64,000 bases of DNA from RUG369 sp050949645 (GTDB taxonomy: Bacteria > Planctomycetota > Planctomycetia > Pirellulales > Thermoguttaceae), in NCBI GenBank assembly GCA_050949645.1, contig JBMNGC010000001.1, forward strand, positions 2,914,001 through 2,978,000, read 5' to 3'. Positions 53,912 through 60,426 of this stretch are shown here, piece after piece. The notes below the pieces were generated by a model, which had not been told where the DNA came from, searched no databases, and was given only the letters and a program-made list of their open reading frames with translations. Position numbers and translations under genes: made by a program. Positions within the stretch are counted from its first letter, which is position 1, and every line of letters starts with the position of its first letter.

Positions 53912-56140
53912 TCATTTGACGTCTGGGAAGATCTTTTCGAGGAGTTCCTTCACACGATCGAAGTCCGGTATTTCGGTAGCGATAACCTTGCCGACCGTGT
54001 CGACGAGGATCAGGATCAAGGTCGTGTTGACGCTGTAATATTTGATGAGATCCGCGTAGTTTTTACCCATCGTCACATTCGCTTCGAGTGTGAGTTTACG
54101 AGCGACGGTGCGCCACGGAAGCTGCTGCTCCTTTTCGAAATTTTCCAGCGCGCCGAGGTCGTCATAGTAGCCGATAACGTCGAAGCCCGCGGTGTGGTAC
54201 TTGTCATAAAGCGCGAGGATCTCTGTGGTTACTTCGACGATTGAACCGAACTGGGAATCCCAGCAGTAAAGGAGCACGACCTTGCCGCGATAGGAGCTCC
54301 AGTCAAGCTCTTCGCCGTCGTCATAGACGCCCTCGACGACCATCTCGTTTCCAACGAGGTTCAAGAAACGAAGCATGCCTTCGAGTTCTTCGGCTTCCCC
54401 ATGAAGAAATTCGTCTTCCGAAGCCTTTAAGGATTTGACCATCCGCTTGAGAAACGCTTTCGCTTCTTCTTTATTGTAATCGGAGATGATATTGGCGACA
54501 TAGTTGACGTCCGAGGCATCCCAGTCGCCTTCTTCCACGAGCCCTTCCAGCTCGCTCTCGACCTCTTCAATCGCCGTTTTGAGCGCTTTATCGCCAGACT
54601 CGCCCGCCTTGTGGATCATCGCGCAGAGGATGAAAAACTGAAGCAAGTAGACTCGTTCCTGATCGACGTTGTCTTTCGCTTTTTCAAGGGTCATGAGCGC
54701 CTTAAGCTCGTCGACATTCCCCTCGTTCAAGATGCTGTTCGTGTATTCATGAAAAAAATGGAACGCCTCCTCGGGGGCGACGTCGTCGGCAAACGCGAGT
54801 TTCTTTGCGATCTTGTGCCGCGCTACGTCATACTTCTCGATAAGCGCGTTATATTCTTTGCGATCTGCCTGACTTGCGAATTCTTGTAAGTTTTCCTGAA
54901 TCGTTTCGAGGCGCTCCAGGTAGAACTTCGAGGTCTCGTCTTCTGGAATCTCGAAGAGACTCTCGTCGAATTTCGCCTTTTCGGAAGTTTGGGGGACGTC
55001 AAGCGCTTGTTTGGTTATTCTTCTTCCGACTTCCGGGAACGCCATTTTGAGGAGTCTTTTCACACGATTGACATTCGCTTTTGAGGTAGCGATCACCTTA
55101 CCGTCCTTGTCGACGAGGATCATTACCGAGGTCGTGTTGACGCCGTAGTATTCGTAGAGATCCGTGTAGTTTTTACCCATCGTCTCGTTCGCTTCGAGTG
55201 TGAGTTCACGAACGACAGTGCGCCACGGAACACGCTGCTCCTTTTCGAAATTTTCCAGCGCGTCGAGGTCATAGTCGTAGTAGTAGCCGATAACGTCGAA
55301 TCCCGCGGCGTGGTACTTGTCATAAAGCGTGAGGATATCTGTAGTTACTTCGCCGATTGAACCGAACTGGGAATGCCAGCCGTAGACGAGCGCGACCTTG
55401 CCGCGATAGGAGCTCCAGTCAAGCTCCTCGCCGTCGTCATCGACGCCCTCGAAGACCATTTCATTTCCAACGAGGTTCAAGAAACGAAGCATGCCTTCGA
55501 GTTTTTCGGCGTCCCGATGAAGAAATTCGTCTTCTGAAGCCTTGAAGGATTCGACCATCCGCTCGAGGAACGCTTGCGCTTCTTCCTTGTTGTAATCGGA
55601 GATGATATCGGCGACATAGTTGACTTCCGTGGCGTCCCAGTCGCCTTCTTCCACGAACCCTTCCAGCTTACTTTCGACCTCTTCAATCGCCGTTTTGAGC
55701 GCTTTATCAGACCCGCCCGCCTTGTGGATCATCGCGCAGAGGATGAAAAACTGAAGCTTGCGGACTCGTTCCTGATCGACGTTGTCTTTCGCTTTCTCAA
55801 GGGTCATGAGCGTCTTAAGCTTGTCGACATTCCCCTTGTTCGCGATTCTGTTCGTGTATTTATGAAAAAAAACGAACGCCACCTCGGGGTCGACGTCGTC
55901 GGCAAACGCGAGTTTCTTTGCGATCTTGTGCCGCGCTTCGTTATACTTCTCGATAAGCGCGTTATATTTTTTGCGGCCTGCCTGATTTGCGAATTTCTGC
56001 AAGTTTTCCTGAATCGCTTTGAGGCGCTCCAGGTAGAATTTCGAGGTCTCGTCTTCCGGAATCTCGAAGAGACGCTCGTCGAATTTCGCATCTTCGGAGG
56101 TCTGAGCGACGGCTGGCTCCGCATTTTGGGTGGGTTGCAT
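53912..56140 (-). CDS. Double-module thioredoxin-like protein without active-site cysteines; signal peptide disrupted
   Basis: 742 residues from the ATG at 56140, made of two head-to-tail copies (about 1-385 and 386-742) of the 392-residue TlpA-like protein encoded next door. Each half has the helical N-terminal domain and a C-terminal thioredoxin fold. Where the active paralog has WATWCGPC, the halves read GWHSQFGSI and CWDSQFGSI, and the cis-proline motif AIPTMIL has become TTSVMIL and TTLILIL. Upstream, the same frame runs to an ATG at 56266 that would give a signal peptide like its paralogs', but a TAG at 56180-56182 interrupts it. So the product is either made from 56140 and stays in the cytoplasm, or the gene is a decaying pseudogene. 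Confidence 0.85.
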   Translation of the reverse strand: MQPTQNAEPAVAQTSEDAKFDERLFEIPEDETSKFYLERLKAIQENLQKFANQAGRKKYNALIEKYNEARHKIAKKLAFADDVDPEVAFVFFHKYTNRIANKGNVDKLKTLMTLEKAKDNVDQERVRKLQFFILCAMIHKAGGSDKALKTAIEEVESKLEGFVEEGDWDATEVNYVADIISDYNKEEAQAFLERMVESFKASEDEFLHRDAEKLEGMLRFLNLVGNEMVFEGVDDDGEELDWSSYRGKVALVYGWHSQFGSIGEVTTDILTLYDKYHAAGFDVIGYYYDYDLDALENFEKEQRVPWRTVVRELTLEANETMGKNYTDLYEYYGVNTTSVMILVDKDGKVIATSKANVNRVKRLLKMAFPEVGRRITKQALDVPQTSEKAKFDESLFEIPEDETSKFYLERLETIQENLQEFASQADRKEYNALIEKYDVARHKIAKKLAFADDVAPEEAFHFFHEYTNSILNEGNVDELKALMTLEKAKDNVDQERVYLLQFFILCAMIHKAGESGDKALKTAIEEVESELEGLVEEGDWDASDVNYVANIISDYNKEEAKAFLKRMVKSLKASEDEFLHGEAEELEGMLRFLNLVGNEMVVEGVYDDGEELDWSSYRGKVVLLYCWDSQFGSIVEVTTEILALYDKYHTAGFDVIGYYDDLGALENFEKEQQLPWRTVARKLTLEANVTMGKNYADLIKYYSVNTTLILILVDTVGKVIATEIPDFDRVKELLEKIFPDVK

Positions 56141-56266
56141 TTTCTGGACGTGCTCCGCTTTCTGGGTGGACTGCGCTTTCTAGCGACCACCGATCGACGC
56201 CAAGGACTTCCAGACGATAAGTCCCACCGAGACCGCGACGGCAAGCGCTACTTTGTGGATACGCAT
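56141..56266 (-). pseudogene. Disrupted signal-peptide region of the double-module gene
   Basis: In frame with the 742-residue gene. ATG at 56266 begins MRIHKVALAVAVSVGLIV, closely matching the paralogs' MRIYKLALGVALSAGLIV, then the frame stops at TAG (56180-56182) after GGR. After the stop the frame continues with the same-sense STQKAEHVQK to the ATG at 56140. Confidence 0.8.
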
Positions 56267-56353
56267 TGTTATTCGTCTGGTTGGCTCTAAATACGAGTGG
56301 GAATGAAGAGCGTCGACCCCGACCCGCGACCGACGGCAAACTCTCTTCGCGGA

Positions 56354-56381
56354 ATTCTAGCGAGTAAAAAAGTTTATTCAA
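56354..56381 (-). promoter_or_regulatory. Promoter of the double-module gene
   Basis: Minus strand TTGAAT, 16-bp spacer (AAACTTTTTTACTCGC) and TAGAAT. The 58602 paralog has TTGAAG, 16 bp and TAAAAT in the same place, so the element is duplicated and still intact. Confidence 0.65.
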
Positions 56382-56491
56382 CAAGAGAGACGAGAGACGT
56401 TAAGAGAAAATTATGGTAAAATTCCGTATATTAGAAGATGCGCTTTTAGCGAACTTGTCGCTTTCTATCGCTCGGCGTCTTGCGTCAACGG

Positions 56492-56596
56492 TCGCGTCTG
56501 CCGGGCCTTTTTTTCGGACGTCGGAGAGTGGGGTTATGCCGGTCGTTTTAAAGACGTTTTTGATAAAACGCGTCGTCGCGCGTCCCCCTTCTTGAC
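56492..56596. repeat. Dispersed repeat, copy 2
   Basis: Matches 53606-53671 (TTTTAAAGACGTTTTTGATA and CGCGTCCCCCTTCTTGAC) with about 33 bp inserted after the first 15 bp. Confidence 0.75.
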
Positions 56597-56685
56597 GGAC
56601 CTCGCGCGCGCTCTTAGACTCAGTCTGCTCCTTCACGCCGCGCTTCGACGAGGAGGCGCGGATCGACTTTTGGCAGGTGAAGATT

Positions 56686-57279
56686 ATGAAACGTCTGGTT
56701 CAATATTTTATCGGGTCGTCGCTCGTCTTTCTTATGATTATGAGCGTCTTTAATCTGGCGTTGTTTTTACAGGCGGTTCAATGCGCCGAGTCCGGCCTCG
56801 CCGGTTTGAACGGTTCGATCTTCAGCGACGAGCTCTACGCGCGGCTCTGGCGAGCGTTCGCCGTCATCGGAGTCCTCTTCATCGCGCACTTCGCCGCCTC
56901 CGCCGTCCTCGCCGCCGTCTATTGGGTGTGCTGGCGGCCCGCGAAAAAGAAGAGCGCCGAAGCCGACGGCGCGAACGAGGATGAAACGACGGACTCCTCC
57001 GCCTCGCTCGACGAGATCCTCGGATCCTCGCGGTCTCTGTCGCCATTCTTCGCCGTCGTCTTTGCGCTTATCGTTCTCTCTCCGATCCTCGCGAGGGGTA
57101 TCGGTAAGATTTACGGTGAACTGAGCGAATTCCTCGACGCCATGATAACTCAACCCCTCGTGAACGTGGCGACGCAGCAATATGATAATGCCGCCGTCTC
57201 TGGAAGCCTTCCCGAGCTACCAAATGACGCTCCTCAGGATATGACGCCGCCCGAAGGCGACGCGACGATCGAGGAGTAA
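56686..57279 (+). CDS. Small membrane protein with three predicted helices
   Basis: 197 residues. ATG at 56686 is chosen because AGGTGAAG lies 5 bp upstream; GTG at 56677 is possible. Three hydrophobic helices (LVFLMIMSVFNLALFLQAV; AVIGVLFIAHFAASAVLAAV; SPFFAVVFALIVLSPILARG) with a charged cytoplasmic or periplasmic loop (KKKSAEADGANEDE) between the second and third. No known family. It sits, in the opposite direction, between two members of the thioredoxin-like family and shares the terminator at 57319. Confidence 0.65.
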   Translation: MKRLVQYFIGSSLVFLMIMSVFNLALFLQAVQCAESGLAGLNGSIFSDELYARLWRAFAVIGVLFIAHFAASAVLAAVYWVCWRPAKKKSAEADGANEDETTDSSASLDEILGSSRSLSPFFAVVFALIVLSPILARGIGKIYGELSEFLDAMITQPLVNVATQQYDNAAVSGSLPELPNDAPQDMTPPEGDATIEE

Positions 57280-57318
57280 TGATAACCCCTTATTATATCG
57301 ATTGTTAGCGCATATATA

Positions 57319-57361
57319 AAAAAGAAACCGTCGCACCCTGAACCAGGTTGCGACGGTTTTT
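57319..57361. terminator. Bidirectional terminator between the membrane-protein and TlpA-like genes
   Basis: AAACCGTCGCA/TGCGACGGTTT stem with A-run and T-run; sister of the hairpins at 53808 and 58812. Confidence 0.85.
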
Positions 57362-57423
57362 GCATAGGGTCGACTTTCCGCGATGCGCTTCCGCTGGCGC
57401 GGTCAGTCGGCGCTCAGCAGCGC

Positions 57424-58602
57424 TCATTCAACGTCCGGGAACGCCTTTTCGAGGTGTTCCTTGAGGCGTTCGCCGCGCGCTTGGGTATCGATAACCTTGC
57501 CGTCCTTGTCGACGAGAATCATCGTCGGGATAGCGTTAACGCCATAATATTCGGTCAGGTTCGTGTAGTTCTTACCTTCCTTCTCATTCGCTTCAAGGGA
57601 GAGTTTATGAACGGCGGTGCGCCACGGAAGCTGACGCTCTTTTTCGAACCTTTCGAGCGCCTCGAGGTCTTCGTCGAGGCTGTAGCCGAGAACGTCGAAG
57701 CCAGCGTCGTGGTACTTGTTATAAAGCGCGAGGACGTTCGGAACTTCAGCGACGCATGGGCCGCACCAGGTCGCCCAGAAATCGACGAGCACGACCTTGC
57801 CGCGATAGGAGCTCCAGTCGACCTCTTCGCCGTCGTCATAGACGCCTTCGAAGATCATTTCGTTGCCGACGAGGTTCGCGAAACGAATCTTGCCTTCGAG
57901 AGATTTCGCGAGCTGCTGACGAAATTCGCTTTCTGAAGCCTTGAAGGATTCGACCGTTCGCTCAAGGAACGCGTTTCCTTCTTCCTTGTTGTACATGGAG
58001 ACGATCATAGCGAACTCGCTGACGCGTTCGGCAACCCAATCGCTTTCGGCTATCGCGCTCTCAGCCTCTTTGATCGCTGCTTTGAGCTCAGCTTCGCCAG
58101 ACTGGCCAGCCTTGTCGAGCGACGCGGAGACGATGAGATACTGAAGCCAGTCGACGCGATCTTGAACGACGTTGGTTTTCGCTTTCTCGAGAGTCATGAG
58201 CGTCTTAAGCTCGTCGATTTTTCCCTCGCGCGCGATTCCGACCGTGTAGGAGCGGAAAAACATCAACGACTCTGCCGGCTCGACGTCGTCGGCAAACGCG
58301 AGTTTCTTACCGATCTTCTGGACCGCTTCGTTATACTTGGCGAAGATCGCATTAAGTTCTTCGCGATCTGCCTGACTGGCGAATTCCTGCAAGGCGCGCT
58401 GAATCGCTGCGAAGCGCTCCTGATAGAACTTCGAGGTCTCGTTTTCCGGAATCTCAAAGAGACTCTCGTCGAATTCCGCCTTTTCGGAAGCCTGCGCGTC
58501 GGCGGGCTCCGCTTCCTGGCTGTAACCGATCGACGCAAAGGACGTTCCGACGATAAGTCCCGCCGAAAGCGCGACGCCTAGCGCTAGTTTGTAGATACGC
58601 AT
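57424..58602 (-). CDS. Exported TlpA-like thioredoxin-family protein with CGPC active site
   Basis: 392 residues. Signal peptide (MRIYKLALGVALSAGLIVGT, cut near YSQ). Residues about 40-240 are a helical domain not recognised from other families; residues about 250-392 are a TlpA/ResA-like thioredoxin fold with FWATWCGPC (cysteines 280 and 283) and cis-proline in AIPTMILVD (P359). Such proteins reduce disulfides in the periplasm, for example in cytochrome c maturation, using electrons from a membrane donor; none is encoded nearby. It is the only intact catalytic copy of the local family. Confidence 0.9.
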   Translation of the reverse strand: MRIYKLALGVALSAGLIVGTSFASIGYSQEAEPADAQASEKAEFDESLFEIPENETSKFYQERFAAIQRALQEFASQADREELNAIFAKYNEAVQKIGKKLAFADDVEPAESLMFFRSYTVGIAREGKIDELKTLMTLEKAKTNVVQDRVDWLQYLIVSASLDKAGQSGEAELKAAIKEAESAIAESDWVAERVSEFAMIVSMYNKEEGNAFLERTVESFKASESEFRQQLAKSLEGKIRFANLVGNEMIFEGVYDDGEEVDWSSYRGKVVLVDFWATWCGPCVAEVPNVLALYNKYHDAGFDVLGYSLDEDLEALERFEKERQLPWRTAVHKLSLEANEKEGKNYTNLTEYYGVNAIPTMILVDKDGKVIDTQARGERLKEHLEKAFPDVE

Positions 58603-58692
58603 GTGTGTTCTCTTCCTTCTGATGGTAGATACGACTGGGAATACAAGAGAGTCGACTCCGATCTGCGTCCGGCAGGCAACTCCCTCCGCGAA

Positions 58693-58720
58693 ATTTTACC
58701 CGCTAAAAAAGTTTCTTCAA
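58693..58720 (-). promoter_or_regulatory. Promoter of the 57424-58602 gene
   Basis: Minus strand TTGAAG, 16-bp spacer, TAAAAT (plus 58715-58720 and 58693-58698), about 90 bp upstream of the ATG. Confidence 0.65.
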
Positions 58721-58811
58721 TGAGAGAGACGAAAGACAGTATGAGAAAAACAGGATAAAGTTTGGCATATTAGAACGCGCTACTCCGGAACGTCGAAAGC
58801 GACGAGGATAT

Positions 58812-58846
58812 AAAAAAACCGTCGCAACCTGATCCAAGTTGCGACG
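58812..58846 (-). terminator. Terminator of the 58907-60085 gene
   Basis: CGTCGCAAC/GTTGCGACG stem followed by GG and seven T on the minus strand. Confidence 0.8.
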
Positions 58847-58906
58847 ATCTTATTAATAACGCTTCGACCGCGCGTTACATTGAATCGGCAAGGCGCTTGA
58901 GAGCGC

Positions 58907-60085
58907 TCATTCGACGTCCGGGAAAGCCTTCTCAAGAAGCTCCTTCAGACGCTCGCCGCTAGCGTATGTGTCGATCACTTTGCCGTCCTTGTCGACGAGA
59001 ATCATCGTCGGAGTAGTTCTGACGCCGTAATATTCGGCGAGATCCGTGTAGTTTTTACCGTCTTTCTGGTTCGCTTCACGGGAAAGCTTACGAACGGCGG
59101 TGCGCCACGGAAGCTGACGCTCCTCTTCAAACTTTTCAAGCGCGTCGAGATTGCCGTCGAGACTGTAACCGAGAACGTCGAAGCCCGCGTCGTGGTACTT
59201 GCTGTACAGCGCGAGAAGATTCGGGATTTCCTCGACGCTAGGAGCGCTCCGGGGCGCCCAGAAAATAACGAGCACGACCTTGCCGCGATAGGAGCTCCAA
59301 TCGACCTCCTCGCCATTGTCATAGACGCCCTCGAAGACCATGTCATTCCCGACGAGGTTGACGAAACGAAGGTTACCTTCGAGCGACTCAGCGGTCATCT
59401 GACGAATCCTGCTGTCCGAAGCTTTGAAGGATTCGACCGTTCGTTTGAGCAGCGCGTCTCCTTCTTCCTGATTGTACGAGCTGACGATTTCCACGATTTT
59501 TGGGAAGAAAATCGCGACAGTGTCGTCTTCGGGCAGCGCTCTTTCCACGTCCTTGATCGCCGCTTTAAGCTCGTTCTCGCCCGACTTGCCTGCCTCGTCG
59601 AGCGTCAGGCAGAGGGTATAATACTGAAGTAACTGGACGCGGTCGCGATATTCCCGGTACTTCGCTTCGTCACGAGCCAAGAGTTCTTTAAGTTCGTCAA
59701 GTTTCCCTGCGTGTGCGATTGTGGACGTGTATTTCTCGAAACACACCCCACTCACATTTTCATTGCCGTAGTCGGGAAACGCGACCTTTTTCTCGATATT
59801 CTTTATCGCGTCGTAGTGTGTCATATAAAACTCATTGAGTTCTTCGACGCTCGCCGTCCTGGCGAATTCCTGGAAACTATCCTGAATCGCGATGTATCGC
59901 TCCTGATAGAATGCCAACGACTGGTTTTCTGGAATCTCTAAGAGACTCTCGTCGAATTCCGCCTTTTCGGAAGCCTGCGCATCTGTGGACGCTGCTTTCT
60001 GGCTATAACCGATCGACGCAAAGGACGTCCCGACGATAAGTCCCGCAAATAGCGCGATCCCAAGCGCTGCCTTGTTGATTCGCAT
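58907..60085 (-). CDS. Exported thioredoxin-fold protein with SAPS replacing the CxxC
   Basis: 392 residues, same length and layout as the 57424-58602 protein: signal peptide (MRINKAALGIALFAGLIVGT), helical domain, thioredoxin fold. The active-site stretch reads FWAPRSAPS, so both redox cysteines (positions 280 and 283) are serine, while the cis-proline (TTPTMILVD) is kept. The protein cannot do thiol-disulfide exchange by the usual chemistry; it may bind or present a partner, or be drifting. The helical N-terminal domain is more diverged than the thioredoxin part. Ribosome site GGAAGGAGAG lies close to the ATG. Confidence 0.88.
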   Translation of the reverse strand: MRINKAALGIALFAGLIVGTSFASIGYSQKAASTDAQASEKAEFDESLLEIPENQSLAFYQERYIAIQDSFQEFARTASVEELNEFYMTHYDAIKNIEKKVAFPDYGNENVSGVCFEKYTSTIAHAGKLDELKELLARDEAKYREYRDRVQLLQYYTLCLTLDEAGKSGENELKAAIKDVERALPEDDTVAIFFPKIVEIVSSYNQEEGDALLKRTVESFKASDSRIRQMTAESLEGNLRFVNLVGNDMVFEGVYDNGEEVDWSSYRGKVVLVIFWAPRSAPSVEEIPNLLALYSKYHDAGFDVLGYSLDGNLDALEKFEEERQLPWRTAVRKLSREANQKDGKNYTDLAEYYGVRTTPTMILVDKDGKVIDTYASGERLKELLEKAFPDVE

Positions 60086-60426
60086 TGCTACTCTCCTTCC
60101 GTTAAGATAATTATGGCTGAGAATTATAAGCGTTGAGTTCTAATCCTGGATTGGAAGACGCCCCAGTAAGACTCTAGATATATAGATATGAGAAATTATC
60201 ATGATAATAAACGCTATTTCAACATCTAAGGGACCGGCCAGCAAGAGAAAATTATAGTAAAATTCCAAATACGATAGAACGCGCTATGCCGAAACTTCGA
60301 AAGCGACGGGGACGGGAAACGACGCGTTGAACGCTGCGAGCCTTTTTCCTGTTGAACCGCCGGGGCGCGCACGGTACAATCGCAGAAAAGCGGCGTTGCG
60401 CCGGCGTCTAAGATTTTGAGGGAAAT
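60086..60426. other. Intergenic region between divergent TlpA-like and GH106 genes
   Basis: AT-rich for this genome at 60110-60215, with a perfect 14-bp palindrome at 60195-60208 and a block at 60243-60310 resembling those upstream of the other family members. No gene seen. Confidence 0.5.
60195..60208. promoter_or_regulatory. Perfect 14-bp palindrome between divergent genes
   Basis: ATTATCATGATAAT, in an AT-rich patch about 110 bp upstream of the minus gene and 220 bp upstream of the plus gene. Could be an operator; no regulator is known. Confidence 0.4.

Larger units (their letters stand above)
56267..56685. other. Intergenic region between the double-module gene and a membrane-protein gene
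   Basis: Holds the promoter of the minus-strand gene, an element shared with the other copies (GAGAAAATTATGGTAAAATT at about 56404) and repeat copy 2. No gene accepted. Confidence 0.55.
58603..58906. other. Intergenic region within the thioredoxin-like array
   Basis: Promoter of the 58602 gene, a conserved upstream block around 58740-58810 and the terminator of the 58907 gene. Nothing else seen. Confidence 0.55.

Noticed and set aside
56180..56182. TAG read as pyrrolysine or suppressed
   Set aside because: No pylT or PylS gene is in the window, and the TAG interrupts only a signal peptide; a null mutation is simpler.
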